A stretch of 64,000 bases of DNA, taken from assembly GCA_016201105.1 (NCBI GenBank), contig JACQDN010000030.1, positions 169,014 through 233,013 of the forward strand. The letters are read 5' to 3'. This DNA comes from Pseudomonadota bacterium. Lineage in GTDB: Bacteria; Pseudomonadota; Alphaproteobacteria; Micropepsales; Micropepsaceae. A model generated the notes under the pieces. It was not told the origin of the DNA. It did no database searches and saw only the letters and a list, made by a program, of their open reading frames with translations. Positions 1-9,843 of this stretch are shown piece by piece; positions within the stretch are counted from its first letter, which is position 1, and each line of letters starts with the position of its first letter. Made by a program: the position numbers and the translations under genes.

Positions 1-908
1 ACCACTTTGGAGACTTCCGCCGGCGCCAGCGCGTTGACGATGAAGGTGGCGGGATCGGGCGACCACGGAATGATGTCGATGCGCTCGCCCTGCAATTCCT
101 GCACGACGGCCTGCACGCGCACGCCGCGCATGCCGACGCAGGCGCCGACCGGATCTATGCTGGAATCCTTCGAAATCACCGCGATTTTCGCGCGGCTGCC
201 GGGATCGCGCGCCACGGCGCGGATCTCGATGATGCCGTCGTAGATTTCCGGAACTTCCTGCGCGAACAGCCGCACCATGAACTGGGGATGCGAACGCGAG
301 AGAAAAATCTGCGGTCCGCGGGTTTCGCGGCGCACGTCGTAGATGTAAGCGCGGATGCGATCGCCGGTGCGGAAGCTTTCGCGCGGGATCATCTCGTCAC
401 GGCGCACGACGCCTTCGGCGCGGCCCAGATCGACCACCACTGAACCGAATTCCACGCGCTTGACGATGCCGTGCACGATTTCGCCGATGCGGTCTTTGTA
501 TTCTTCATACTGACGCTCGCGCTCGGCATCGCGCACCTTTTGCACGATCACCTGCTTGGCGGCCTGAGCGGCAATGCGGGAGAAATCGACCGGCGGCAAA
601 GTTTCGGCGATGATGTCGCCCACTTGCGCAGCCGGATTGCGGCGGCGGGCTTCTTCGAGGCTGATCTCGATTTTGTCGTTATCAACCAGTTCGACGACAT
701 TCAGATAGCGCGAGACATGCGTTTCGCCCGTCTTCGGATCGATCTCGACCTTGATCTCGTTCTCGCTGCCGTATCGCGCCTTCGCCGCGCGCTGCATGGC
801 CTCTTCCATCGCGCCGAGCACGACCTGCTTGTCGATCGATTTGTCGCGTGCAACCGCATCTGCAATCTGCAGAAGCTCAAGCCTGTTGGCGGCAACTCCG
901 GTAGCCAT
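1..908 (-). CDS. nusA: Transcription termination/antitermination factor NusA (3' end outside window)
   Basis: Reading the minus strand from the ATG at 908 gives an open frame starting MATGVAANRLELLQIADAVA, with the NusA N-terminal domain followed by S1 and the start of the KH region (GACVGMRGVRVQAVV is the KH1 core). NusA binds RNA polymerase and modulates pausing, termination and antitermination. The ORF track shows only shadows here because the frame runs off the window with no stop. An AGGAGA ribosome binding site lies just before the ATG. It is directly downstream of rimP (8-bp gap), the standard bacterial rimP-nusA order, so the two are probably one operon. Confidence 0.95.
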   Translation of the reverse strand, partial: MATGVAANRLELLQIADAVARDKSIDKQVVLGAMEEAMQRAAKARYGSENEIKVEIDPKTGETHVSRYLNVVELVDNDKIEISLEEARRRNPAAQVGDIIAETLPPVDFSRIAAQAAKQVIVQKVRDAERERQYEEYKDRIGEIVHGIVKRVEFGSVVVDLGRAEGVVRRDEMIPRESFRTGDRIRAYIYDVRRETRGPQIFLSRSHPQFMVRLFAQEVPEIYDGIIEIRAVARDPGSRAKIAVISKDSSIDPVGACVGMRGVRVQAVVQELQGERIDIIPWSPDPATFIVNALAPAEVSKV

Positions 909-916
909 TTTTTCTC

Positions 917-1402
917 CTATTGCGCCTTCCGCGCCTTCAAATCTTCTTCGATGAGTTTTTCCGTCAGCACGAGCTTGGCTTCGCCGATTGCGCGGAACGG
1001 AAATTTGAGGTGGGACCCGTCGACATCGATTTCGACATCGGTTCCATCGAGACCGAGCAGCGTGCCCTTGAATCGTTTTCTTCCCGTGGGATCGGGCGCG
1101 GAAAGTTCGAGCTTGGCTTCGTGACCGGCCCAGCGCGAGAAATCGGAAAGCCGCGTCAACGGCCGGTCGATGCCGGGCGAGGACACCTCCAGATTGTATT
1201 CGCCTTCGATCGGGTCCTCGGCATCGAGAAAATCGGAGAGCGCGCGAGAGAGCGCGGCGCAATCCTCCACATTCATCGTGCCGTCGGCCCGCTCGGCCAT
1301 GATCTGCAGCGTCTTGGTCTTGCCGCCCATGAGCCTGAGGCGCACGAGCTTGAAACCCGCAGCCTCGATGGCCGGGGTGAGGATGGGCTCCAAATGCGAC
1401 AT
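917..1402 (-). CDS. rimP: Ribosome maturation factor RimP
   Basis: This is a protein of about 161 residues starting MSHLEPILTPAIEAAGFKLV. It has the two RimP domains: an N-terminal alpha/beta part with VEDCAALSRALSDFLDAEDP, then YNLEVSSPGIDRPL and a C-terminal SH3-like barrel. RimP is needed for 30S subunit maturation. The ORF track extends to a TTG at 1420, but the GGAG there sits only about three bases from that TTG. The ATG at 1402 matches the usual family N-terminus better, so I chose it; the six-residue difference is uncertain. nusA follows directly. Confidence 0.93.
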   Translation of the reverse strand: MSHLEPILTPAIEAAGFKLVRLRLMGGKTKTLQIMAERADGTMNVEDCAALSRALSDFLDAEDPIEGEYNLEVSSPGIDRPLTRLSDFSRWAGHEAKLELSAPDPTGRKRFKGTLLGLDGTDVEIDVDGSHLKFPFRAIGEAKLVLTEKLIEEDLKARKAQ

Positions 1403-1491
1403 GGCGGTGATAATCGCCAATTCTCCTGCTCTTTATTCCCCCGAAGCGTCGGACAAAGTCTTTGGCCCGCGGCGGTCTTGCGACTGCCACC

Positions 1492-1507
1492 CAACAGAAT
1501 TCTGTTG
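1492..1507. promoter_or_regulatory. 16-bp perfect palindrome upstream of rimP-nusA
   Basis: CAACAGAATTCTGTTG is a perfect inverted repeat in the 167-bp gap between the rimP start and the stop of the DUF6438 gene. It lies about 90 bp upstream of the rimP start on the same operon side, so it could be an operator for rimP-nusA. It could also be chance; no second copy was noticed in the window. Confidence 0.35.
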
Positions 1508-1587
1508 TCTGGGAATGGCCGGGGATATAGGCGCAGAGCCGCCCAAAGGCAAGCGGGAAGTGGATATTTTGCCGATTGTCTTGGATC

Positions 1588-2178
1588 TTACGGCGTCGGC
1601 TGGCCCGGTTTCCAGCCCTTGGTCCACTTGTCCGTCCTCGCCACGTTATCGACGGTTGCTTCCAGCTGCGCGACCGCTTGGGGCATGCCGATCATGCGGC
1701 CGGCGTAGTCGGTGACGACTTTCTCGTGCCCGTCGTAGGAAATCGACAGGCGATAGGTCGGAAGATCGGTGACGAAGGCGTGGTAGCTGCCGTAGAGCCA
1801 GAAGAAATTCGCGCGTTTGAACCGCGCGTACAGCGCTTTGACATCCCTTCGCGCAATGTTGGCGTGCTGTTCTCCGGTTGTCCCGACAAAGCGAAGCCCA
1901 TTGTAGTTCACGCTGCCGTCGCCCTGGATGGAGACCGTATAGTCCGGACATGCTCCGAAGCACCCAGTGCGGGTGAGTGTAATGACAAGTGAGTCCCAAT
2001 CGCGGATCTTGGGAAAACTTACGCGCTGCGGCGGCCGGCCGTGATGGGGCACCTTATGATCCGGACCCAGCGGCGCGATGGCGTCGGCATCCGTCGGCGC
2101 ATCCATCGTCTGGGCCACGGCAGCAACGGCCAAGGTCACAGCAGCAACAACGACAACGAAAAACCTGGTGGAGCGCAT
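1588..2178 (-). CDS. Secreted DUF6438-type protein
   Basis: This 196-residue protein has a clear N-terminal signal peptide (MRSTRFFVVVVAAVTLAVAAVAQ). The body contains VITLTRTGCFGACPDYTVSI, the cysteine-containing core I associate with DUF6438. It is probably periplasmic. The two cysteines of GCFGACP are close enough to form a disulfide or bind a ligand, but no enzymatic motif is visible. It lies on the same strand as trmB and metK, with 60 bp separating it from trmB. Function is unknown; the family assignment is from the motif only. Confidence 0.75.
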   Translation of the reverse strand: MRSTRFFVVVVAAVTLAVAAVAQTMDAPTDADAIAPLGPDHKVPHHGRPPQRVSFPKIRDWDSLVITLTRTGCFGACPDYTVSIQGDGSVNYNGLRFVGTTGEQHANIARRDVKALYARFKRANFFWLYGSYHAFVTDLPTYRLSISYDGHEKVVTDYAGRMIGMPQAVAQLEATVDNVARTDKWTKGWKPGQPTP

Positions 2179-2238
2179 GGTTCAACCCTTCGATCGCGCT
2201 CGCAATATAAAGCGCGAAAAGGGGCGAATTGCGGCCAA

Positions 2239-3051
2239 TCAGCGGCGCACAAAGCGCAAGAAAGCCGGCGTGCCGTGCAACTGCTTGGCTTCGTAGCGGG
2301 TTTGCGGCCAATCAGGAGTGCGCGAACGCCAATCGGCGGCGCACGTTGCCGTCCACGCAAAGCGCGGATGCGCGAGGAGGCGCTCTAGCGTCCACTCCAG
2401 ATAGGGCGCGTCATCGCTTGCGAAACGAAGCTCCGCGCCCTTGCGCATCACGCGAGCGAGTTGATCGAGCGTCTCGGTTTGGATGAAGCGGCGCTTGTGG
2501 TGCCGCGTCTTGGGCCACGGATCGGGGAAGAGGATAAAGACGCGGCCGAGGCTCGCGTCGGGCAACGCTGCGATGACGTCGCGCGCATCGCCCATGTGGA
2601 TGCGGATGTTGCGCGACACCTCGACGAATTTCGAGAGAAGCTTTGCAACGCCGTTCACGAACGGCTCGGCGCCGATGATGCCGATGTGCGGATGGTTTTC
2701 CGCCTGCCAATGCAGATGCTCGCCGGCGCCGAAGCCGATTTCGAGCCAGACGTCTTTGATTTCGTCATCACCTCTCCCTTGTGGAGAGGTCGAAAAATCG
2801 GAGCGCAGCAAAGATTTTTTGGGTGAGGGGAAGTGGTGAGGCTTCCCCTCACCCGAAATTTGCGTGCCGCAAATTTCGACCTCTCCACGAGGGAGAGGTA
2901 AGAAATATGAGCGTGGATCGGCGCCCGGCTTTAGATGCAGCGTCAGCTGCGGAAGCAGTGTCTCCAGCAAATGCTGCTGATGCGCGGAGAGCTTCGGCCC
3001 TTTGCGCCGTCCATACAAAAGTCGGCGCTGGCGTTCGGGGCGCTCGCTCAA
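2239..3051 (-). CDS. trmB: tRNA (guanine-N7-)-methyltransferase TrmB with an in-frame repeat insertion
   Basis: The SAM-dependent enzyme that makes m7G46 in tRNA is recognised from EIGFGAGEHL (motif I), DARDVIAAL and FPDPWPKTRHHKRR. The ORF track starts at 3159, which would overlap metK by more than 100 bp. I prefer the TTG at 3051, two bases past the metK stop, giving SERPERQRRLLYGRRKG, the usual family N-terminus, and 270 residues. Between the N-terminal segment and motif I is a foreign stretch of about 45 residues (LPLPRGEVEICGTQISGEGK to STSPQGRGD). It is encoded by a copy of the palindromic repeat found elsewhere in the window, which explains why the protein is longer than the usual 220-240 residues. 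Confidence 0.9.
   Translation of the reverse strand: MSERPERQRRLLYGRRKGPKLSAHQQHLLETLLPQLTLHLKPGADPRSYFLPLPRGEVEICGTQISGEGKPHHFPSPKKSLLRSDFSTSPQGRGDDEIKDVWLEIGFGAGEHLHWQAENHPHIGIIGAEPFVNGVAKLLSKFVEVSRNIRIHMGDARDVIAALPDASLGRVFILFPDPWPKTRHHKRRFIQTETLDQLARVMRKGAELRFASDDAPYLEWTLERLLAHPRFAWTATCAADWRSRTPDWPQTRYEAKQLHGTPAFLRFVRR
2770..2899. repeat. Family-1 palindromic repeat inside trmB
   Basis: The outer arms ACCTCTCCCTTGTGGAGAGG and CCTCTCCACGAGGGAGAGGT are inverted repeats. Inner arms carry the family signature TCGAAAAATC...GGGTGAGGGG and CCCCTCACCCGAAATTTG...AAATTTCGA. This is a variant of the ACCCTCCC-type elements at 4778, 7679, 23544, 27643, 28904 and 63805. It lies entirely within the trmB reading frame and is translated without a stop. 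Confidence 0.85.
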
Positions 3052-3052
3052 T

Positions 3053-4240
<1,188 letters not shown>

Positions 4241-4348
4241 TTCCCAAGACGCCTTCTTTTGTCGAAAAAGCGCGGACTTCTTGCAAGGAATCCGGCGAGG
4301 GTCAACACTGCCAGGCCTCGTTGGCTGTCACAATTCGGGAGAAGCCCA

Positions 4349-4768
4349 ATGGTTGCGCCATTTTCCGGCGGCTGTGCCTGCAAAGCCGTCCGCTACGAAG
4401 TCTCCGCCGAGCCGATCGCCGTCATGGATTGTCACTGCCGGGATTGCCAGTACGCCTCTGGCGGCGCCTGCACCACCGCGGTCGTGGTGCCGGCCGGCGC
4501 CTTCAAATTGACGAAGGGCAAGCCCAAGCGCTACGGCTCCAAGGGCGACACCGGGAACGATGTCTTCCGCAACTTCTGCGACAATTGCGGCTCGCCCGTT
4601 TTCAGCGAACCGCCGAACGGCGCGATCATGGTGGTGAAGGCGGGATCGCTGGACGATCCCAGCTGGCTCAAAATCGGCGGCGCGCTCTACACCTCGTCGG
4701 CGCAGCCCTGGGCGCATATCGATCCGAACAAGATGCAATTCGAAAAGATGCCGCCGCGGGCGGGGTGA
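4349..4768 (+). CDS. GFA/CENP-V family zinc-binding protein
   Basis: The 139-residue protein starts MVAPFSGGCACKAVRYEV and carries the zinc-cysteine pattern of the glutathione-dependent formaldehyde-activating (GFA) fold: CxC near residue 10, MDCHCRDCQ, then FCDNCGSPVF. I chose the ATG at 4349 because GGGAG precedes it by a few bases; the 588-aa ORF listed in this frame is metK antisense plus this gene. Members bind zinc and sometimes glutathione, but most have no proven substrate. It is divergent from metK and convergent with hslU. A second GFA protein lies at 53974. Confidence 0.85.
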   Translation: MVAPFSGGCACKAVRYEVSAEPIAVMDCHCRDCQYASGGACTTAVVVPAGAFKLTKGKPKRYGSKGDTGNDVFRNFCDNCGSPVFSEPPNGAIMVVKAGSLDDPSWLKIGGALYTSSAQPWAHIDPNKMQFEKMPPRAG

Positions 4769-4777
4769 GTTTGAACG

Positions 4778-4909
4778 ACCCTCCCTCGGGAGGGTCGAAA
4801 TTCGCGAAGCGAATTTCGGGGAGGACGCGCGACACCTGCGCCAGTGCCTTCCTGATCCTCCCCGAAAATTCTCGCTGCGCTCGAATTGTCGACCCTCCCA
4901 AGGGAGGGT
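4778..4909. repeat. Family-1 palindromic repeat between gfa and hslU
   Basis: It begins ACCCTCCCTCGGGAGGGTCGAAA and ends TCGACCCTCCCAAGGGAGGGT, with inner GGGGAGGA and TCCTCCCCGAAAA arms. The whole 132 bp can fold as nested hairpins. It sits between two convergent stop codons, where it could also act as a bidirectional terminator. Confidence 0.85.
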
Positions 4910-4913
4910 GGAT

Positions 4914-6227
4914 TCAAAGAATATACCGCGACAGATCCTGGTCCTTGGCCAGGCCCTCCACGCGGTCGCGTACGTAAGCCGAATCGATTTTCACGGTCTC
5001 TCCGTTGCGGTCGGTGGCAGAGAAGCTGATCTCGTCCAGCACGCGTTCCATCACGGTCTGCAGGCGGCGGGCGCCGATGTTCTCCACGCTCGCATTCACC
5101 AGTGCGGCAATGTCCGCGATGGCGCCGATGCCGTCTGCCGTGAAATCGAGCTTCACGCCCTCAGTGTCGAGCAAGGCCACATATTGCTTGATGAGGCTCG
5201 CTTCCGGCTCAGTGAGGATGCGCTGGAAATCGTCGCGCGTGAGCGCTTTCAACTCGACGCGGATCGGCAAGCGGCCCTGCAATTCGGGAAGCAGATCGGA
5301 CGGCTTGGCGAGATGGAATGCGCCCGACGCGATGAAGAGAATGTGATCGGTTTTCACACTGCCATGCTTGGTGGCGACGGTGGTGCCTTCGATCAAGGGA
5401 AGCAGATCGCGCTGCACGCCTTCGCGGCTGACGTCACCGCCGCCGCGATGTTCGGAACGGGCGCAGATCTTGTCGATCTCGTCGAGGAACACGATGCCGT
5501 TGTTTTCGACAGTCTCGATGGCTTCGCGCAGGATGGCATCGTTGTCCAAAAGCTTGTCGGCTTCTTCGGCGATCAACGGCGCATGGGCTGCCGCGACGGT
5601 GACGCGCTTGGTCTTGGCGCGGCCTCCCATGGCTTTGCCGAAAATATCGCCGATATTGATCATGCTCACTTGGGCGCCCGGCATGCCGGGAATCTCGATC
5701 ATCGGTGCACCGCCGCCGGAATCGCGCATCTCGAGCTCGATCTCCTTGGCATCGAGTTCGCCCGCACGCAGCATGCGGCGGAAACTTTCGCGCGTGCCGC
5801 TGCTCGATTTTTCACCGACCAGCGCGTCCAGCACCCGCTCTTCGGCGCGCGCTTCGGCCTGGGCCTCGACTTCTTTGCGCTTTCTTTCGCGCACCTGCGA
5901 AATGCCGACTTCCAGAAGATCGCGCACGATCTGATCGACGTCGCGTCCGACATAGCCCACTTCGGTGAACTTCGTCGCTTCGACTTTGAGAAACGGCGCC
6001 TGCGCGAGCTTGGCCAGGCGTCGCGAGATTTCCGTCTTGCCGACACCGGTCGGCCCGATCATCAGAATATTTTTCGGCAGCACTTCTTCGCGCAATTCGG
6101 GCGTGAGCTGCTGGCGCCGCCAGCGATTGCGCAAAGCGATGGCGACGGCGCGTTTGGCCTCGTGCTGTCCGACGATATAGCGATCCAGCTCGGAAACGAT
6201 TTCACGCGGGGTGAAGAACGAACTCAT
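4914..6227 (-). CDS. hslU: ATP-dependent protease ATPase subunit HslU
   Basis: This 437-residue AAA+ unfoldase of the HslVU (ClpYQ) protease starts [20 protein letters not shown]. Walker A is [18 protein letters not shown] and Walker B is [10 protein letters not shown], with the long intermediate domain between them. The C-terminus ends DLSRYIL, where the HslU tail inserts into HslV. It overlaps the hslV stop by four bases (start 6227, stop 6224), so the two are translationally coupled. Confidence 0.98.
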   Translation of the reverse strand: MSSFFTPREIVSELDRYIVGQHEAKRAVAIALRNRWRRQQLTPELREEVLPKNILMIGPTGVGKTEISRRLAKLAQAPFLKVEATKFTEVGYVGRDVDQIVRDLLEVGISQVRERKRKEVEAQAEARAEERVLDALVGEKSSSGTRESFRRMLRAGELDAKEIELEMRDSGGGAPMIEIPGMPGAQVSMINIGDIFGKAMGGRAKTKRVTVAAAHAPLIAEEADKLLDNDAILREAIETVENNGIVFLDEIDKICARSEHRGGGDVSREGVQRDLLPLIEGTTVATKHGSVKTDHILFIASGAFHLAKPSDLLPELQGRLPIRVELKALTRDDFQRILTEPEASLIKQYVALLDTEGVKLDFTADGIGAIADIAALVNASVENIGARRLQTVMERVLDEISFSATDRNGETVKIDSAYVRDRVEGLAKDQDLSRYIL

Positions 6228-6781
6228 GCGGTGGGCAGACTTTCCAGGGTGACGTTGTCGTTGGTGTAGACGCAGATGTCGGCGGCGATCTTCATGGCGC
6301 GGCGCGCGATTTCCTCGGCCGAAAGATCGAGCGGCAGCAGCGCCCGCGCGGCCGCCAGTGCAAAGGGACCGCCGGAGCCGATGCCGATGAGACCGTCTTC
6401 GGGTTCCACCACGTCGCCGGTGCCGGAGAGGATCAGCGACGTCTTGGCATCGACCACCGCCATCATCGCTTCAAGGCGGCGCAGGTAGCGGTCGGTGCGC
6501 CAGTCCTTGGCGAGCTCGACGCAGGCGCGCGCCAGATTGCCGGGATGTTGCTCGATCTTGGCTTCCAGCCGCTCGGAAAGCGCAAAGGCGTCCGCGGTCG
6601 CCCCCGCAAAGCCGACAATCACGTCGCCTTTGCCGAGGCGGCGAACTTTGCGCGCGTTGGATTTCATCACCGTCTGGCCCGCTGTGACTTGGCCATCGCC
6701 CGCCACGACAACCTGTCCGCCCTTGCGGACGGACAGAATAGTGGTAGAGCGCCAAATTTTCTCGCTCGATGTCTCTTTCAT
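6224..6781 (-). CDS. hslV: ATP-dependent protease peptidase subunit HslV
   Basis: This 185-residue threonine peptidase forms the proteolytic core of HslVU. The propeptide ends before [20 protein letters not shown], so the catalytic Thr becomes the new N-terminus. [15 protein letters not shown] is typical of the beta-type proteasome fold. It is first in the hslVU operon and divergent from the phosphatase gene at 6827, leaving a 45-bp shared promoter region. Confidence 0.98.
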   Translation of the reverse strand: MKETSSEKIWRSTTILSVRKGGQVVVAGDGQVTAGQTVMKSNARKVRRLGKGDVIVGFAGATADAFALSERLEAKIEQHPGNLARACVELAKDWRTDRYLRRLEAMMAVVDAKTSLILSGTGDVVEPEDGLIGIGSGGPFALAAARALLPLDLSAEEIARRAMKIAADICVYTNDNVTLESLPTA

Positions 6782-6826
6782 GGGTCTGCTCTATATAGGA
6801 AGCGTGCAAGGACAGTTGGAGGCCTG

Positions 6827-7666
6827 ATGAAAGCCAGCCGGATTCTCGCTCTGGCGTGCGTGGCCGGCCTCATTTTGGGCCCAAACAATGCGGCGGCGCA
6901 ATTCACCGCCGCCTGCCCCAAACCCGACCCCAAAGAAATCGCGGCCTCGCCGCCGGGCGATGATCCCATGACCTGGGTTTGCGAGGCGACGGCCAAAAAA
7001 CCCGTCAGCAACGCGCTGCACTGGATGCGCAACTCGGCGGAATACAAAGCGCTGACCGAAGCGGTTTACGCGGACGCGACACGCGCCGCGGAACGCGCGG
7101 CCAAGCGCTACGGCCGCTGGGGTTTCATCGTCATCGTCGACGCCGACGAAACCCTGCTCGACAACCTGCCCTATCAGCGCGAACGCGAAATTTGCGGGCT
7201 TGCTTACACCGAGGCGAGCTGGTGCCGCTGGACAAACGAACAGAAGGCGGCAGCCGTTCCCGGCGCGCTCGCCTTCATCACCCGCGTGCATCGTTTGGGC
7301 GGGCTCATCGCCGTCGTCACCAATCGGGCAAAGGCCGAGGAATGGGTGACGCGCGAAAATCTGCACAAGGATGGATTCTCTTATGACGCCATCCGCGTCA
7401 CGGAGTCCGAAGCCGACAAGACCGCGCGCTGGAGGAGCGTGACGAGGGAATTGGCGGAAGTCGCCCGCAAATTGGGACGCAAGGGCGCCGCGCCGAAGGC
7501 ACTCATCTGGGTAGGCGATCAGATCGGCGATCTGCCCAAGCTCGATGGTAAAGGACAAATCCTGGGTGCGAGAGATCAGAGCGATGCGGGCGAAGGCGTT
7601 GGCATCAACCTCTTCCTGCTGCCCAATCCCGAATATGGCGGCTGGCAGAAGAGCCCGGACCAGTGA
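6827..7666 (+). CDS. Secreted HAD-type acid phosphatase (class C / e(P4)-like)
   Basis: This 279-residue protein begins with a signal peptide (MKASRILALACVAGLILGPNNAAAQ). The HAD nucleophile motif is IVIVDADETLLDN (DxDET), followed by VVTNRAKAEEW (motif II, T/S-N), a downstream lysine and VGDQIGDL (motif IV acidic pair). This arrangement, and the N-terminal W/Y-rich part, match the e(P4)/class C nonspecific acid phosphatases, which dephosphorylate nucleotides and other monoesters in the periplasm. It has no lipobox cysteine at the expected site. It stands alone between hslV and hisB. Confidence 0.85.
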   Translation: MKASRILALACVAGLILGPNNAAAQFTAACPKPDPKEIAASPPGDDPMTWVCEATAKKPVSNALHWMRNSAEYKALTEAVYADATRAAERAAKRYGRWGFIVIVDADETLLDNLPYQREREICGLAYTEASWCRWTNEQKAAAVPGALAFITRVHRLGGLIAVVTNRAKAEEWVTRENLHKDGFSYDAIRVTESEADKTARWRSVTRELAEVARKLGRKGAAPKALIWVGDQIGDLPKLDGKGQILGARDQSDAGEGVGINLFLLPNPEYGGWQKSPDQ

Positions 7667-7678
7667 GCGCGCTTGTCG

Positions 7679-7857
7679 ACCCTCCCCTTGAGGGAGGGTC
7701 GAAATCTTTGCGAACGAAGTGAGCAGAGATTTCGGGGAGGGGTCATGCCGTGTCGTCTGAAATACATCCTCGATATTTGTATTCTGGCTTTTGCGGGCTC
7801 GGCATGACCCCTCCCCGAATTTGCTGCGCAAATTCGACCCTCCCTCAAGGGGAGGGT
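7679..7857. repeat. Family-1 palindromic repeat between the phosphatase and hisB
   Basis: The arms ACCCTCCCCTTGAGGGAGGGTCGAAAT and ATTCGACCCTCCCTCAAGGGGAGGGT flank inner GGGGAGGGGTCATGCCG and CGGCATGACCCCTCCCC arms. The central part is unique. The layout is the same as the copies at 23544 and 63805. Confidence 0.88.
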
Positions 7858-7922
7858 TGATTGCAGAGACTTTCGCCCTCGGCCTCGTCTTGGTATCAAG
7901 GTGCCCGCACCCGGAGCCAGCC

Positions 7923-8522
7923 ATGCGCACCGCCACTGTCGAACGCAAAACCAGGGAGACCGAGATCGCCGTGTCGCTCGACCTCGACGGCTCGGGCGAT
8001 TGCGACATCGACACCGGCATCGGCTTCCTCGACCACATGCTGGAGAGCTTCGGGCGCCATTCCATGATCGACCTGAAGGTCCGCGCACTCGGCGATCTGC
8101 ATATCGACTACCATCACACCACCGAGGACACCGCCATTGTCATCGGCCAGGCCGTGAAAAAGGCGCTGGGCGATTTCGCCGGCATCACGCGCTTCGGCGC
8201 GGCGCTGATTCCCATGGACGAAACGCTGACGCGCGTGGCGGTGGACGTGTCCAACCGGCCCTATCTCATTTGGAAAGTGGTGGTGCCCAGGCCCAAGCTC
8301 GGGGAGATGGACACCGAGCTGTTCAAGGAATGGTTCCAAGCCTTTGCGCAGCATGCGGGCATCTGTCTGCACATCGAAAATCTCTACGGCGACAACAGCC
8401 ACCACATCGTGGAATCCTGCTTCAAAGGGCTGGCGCGCTCATTGCGCCAGGCCATCGCGCCCGACGAGCGGCTGGAAGGCGGCGTCGCCTCCACCAAAGG
8501 CACGCTCAGCGAAAAAGGCTGA
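7923..8522 (+). CDS. hisB: Imidazoleglycerol-phosphate dehydratase HisB
   Basis: This 199-residue manganese enzyme of histidine biosynthesis starts [20 protein letters not shown]. It has both duplicated metal-binding motifs ([25 protein letters not shown] and [28 protein letters not shown]). The length is that of the monofunctional enzyme. In most alphaproteobacteria hisB near hslVU is followed by hisH, hisA, hisF and hisE. Here none follow; the next gene is a ferritin-like protein. Confidence 0.97.
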   Translation: MRTATVERKTRETEIAVSLDLDGSGDCDIDTGIGFLDHMLESFGRHSMIDLKVRALGDLHIDYHHTTEDTAIVIGQAVKKALGDFAGITRFGAALIPMDETLTRVAVDVSNRPYLIWKVVVPRPKLGEMDTELFKEWFQAFAQHAGICLHIENLYGDNSHHIVESCFKGLARSLRQAIAPDERLEGGVASTKGTLSEKG

Positions 8523-8535
8523 CGCAGCGATTTTC

Positions 8536-8615
8536 TGACGCCGCGTCATCAAAGTGACACAAGCGTCATTTTCGTTGACACTTAGCACGATCTCCCCATA
8601 TTGACGCGAGCGTCA
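8536..8615 (+). promoter_or_regulatory. Promoter with three TGACGC-type palindromes ahead of the ferritin-like gene
   Basis: Three related palindromes lie in this stretch: TGACGCCGCGTCA (8536-8548), TGACACAAGCGTCA (8555-8568) and TGACGCGAGCGTCA (8602-8615). A TTGACA box at 8575 with CATATT 16 bases later could be the promoter, so the sites would overlap and flank it. The same 14-bp site (TGACGGTTGCGTCA) lies upstream of the paralogous pair at 30240. A dimeric repressor of TetR, MarR or GntR type is a plausible binder, but none is identified. Confidence 0.6.
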
Positions 8616-8642
8616 TTCCTTTGAGCCGCCCGGAGAGTACCC

Positions 8643-9761
8643 ATGGTCGATATCACCAAAGACGATGCCTACGACGCCGCCGACCCCAAGGATTTTCCGG
8701 CGATGCTGGAGGTCGAGCGTTACGGCCACCGTTCCACGGCGTTCGACAAGATCATCAGCGCGACGCACGACCATTTCTGGGATCCGCTGGACAAGAAGTA
8801 CATCGACTTCAGCGCGCCCTTCGATCAGACGAAGGACAGCGTGCTCCCCTATGAAGAGTTCTTCCCCATCTTCCGCACCCGCATCGGCGATGCGATGACG
8901 CACGAGCAGAAGCTGAAGTTCGCCAGCCAATCGACGCGCTGGCAGCTCTCCGCGATTTTGCACGGCGAACAGGGCGCGCTGGCGCTATCGGCTTCGCTCT
9001 GCCACATCTTGAAGGACCCCGGCGCGCAGGAATACGCCGCGAACCAGACCCGCGAAGAAGCCCGTCACGTCACCGCCTTTGCCAGCTACATCAAAGCGCG
9101 CTGGGGTTCGCCGCTTCCTTGCGGCGACACGCTGCAAAGTCTTCTCACCGAAATGGTGCTGGCGCCGGAGGTCTACAAAAAGATCGTCGGCATGCAGATG
9201 CTGGTCGAGGGTCTCGCCATGGGCGCCTTCGCCACGCTCTACCAGAAATCAAAGGATCCGCTGCTGGTGAAACTCTGCCAGCTGGTGATGACCGACGAGG
9301 CCTTCCATCACAAGTTCGGAAAGATTTGGGCCGACCGCACCGTTCCCAAGCTGACGCAAGAAGAACACGTCATCGTGGAAGACTGGGCGGCGCGGTGCTT
9401 TCAGACGCTGCTCTTCAACCTGGTCAATCCGGAACAGATGAAGGTGGTTTACGCCTCCATCGGCATCGACTGGCAGGACGCGATGGCCGCCATCCAGGAA
9501 GCCTTCACCGACGAAGACCGCCGCAAGGCGATGAAGCAATCGGCCAACATCTTCCGCGTGCTCATCAAGACGCTGCTCAATGCCGGCATCATCACCGAGC
9601 GCACCAAGTCGTTCTACGGCATGTATGTCGACATGAACGAATTGGCAGGCGAAGGCGAGCGCATGGTGGGCGACGACATCGCCGAAGAGGGCATCCGCTA
9701 TCTGCAGTCGATCAATTTCGCCGACACCTCCAAGGGCCAGGCGCTACTCGCCGCGGAATAA
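8643..9761 (+). CDS. Ferritin-like diiron protein, copy A
   Basis: This 372-residue soluble protein with no signal peptide has a ferritin-like/R2-like diiron ligand set readable in order: E109 (ILHGEQGAL), E139xxH142 (TREEARHV), E189 (LVEGLAMGAF) and E219xxH222 (MTDEAFHHKFG). The four-helix core is preceded by a family-specific N-terminus (DFPAMLEVERYGHRSTAFDK). A non-heme diiron oxygenase, desaturase or oxidase role is inferred; no substrate can be named. Two paralogues lie at 27772 and 29035, sharing long identical blocks such as EYAANQTREEARHVTAF. It has its own promoter with palindromes and is followed by a strong terminator, so it is probably monocistronic. Confidence 0.8.
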   Translation: MVDITKDDAYDAADPKDFPAMLEVERYGHRSTAFDKIISATHDHFWDPLDKKYIDFSAPFDQTKDSVLPYEEFFPIFRTRIGDAMTHEQKLKFASQSTRWQLSAILHGEQGALALSASLCHILKDPGAQEYAANQTREEARHVTAFASYIKARWGSPLPCGDTLQSLLTEMVLAPEVYKKIVGMQMLVEGLAMGAFATLYQKSKDPLLVKLCQLVMTDEAFHHKFGKIWADRTVPKLTQEEHVIVEDWAARCFQTLLFNLVNPEQMKVVYASIGIDWQDAMAAIQEAFTDEDRRKAMKQSANIFRVLIKTLLNAGIITERTKSFYGMYVDMNELAGEGERMVGDDIAEEGIRYLQSINFADTSKGQALLAAE

Positions 9762-9782
9762 ACATCCGCATCGCACAAAGTG

Positions 9783-9812
9783 AAAGCCCGGTATGCAAAT
9801 GCCGGGCTTTTT
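9783..9812 (+). terminator. Rho-independent terminator after ferritin-like copy A
   Basis: AAAGCCCGG and CCGGGCTTT form a perfect nine-base-pair stem around a ten-base loop, followed by further T residues (TTTTTC). It lies about 20 bp past the stop of the ferritin-like gene on the same strand. Confidence 0.85.
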
Positions 9813-9843
9813 CTATTCCCGGCGGGCCGCTTAGAGTGAGCCC

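Noticed and set aside
4241-4345. Possible SAM riboswitch in the metK leader
   Set aside because: Alphaproteobacterial metK leaders often carry SAM-II or SAM/SAH elements, but I could not fit their conserved cores to this sequence by eye. A covariance-model search would decide.
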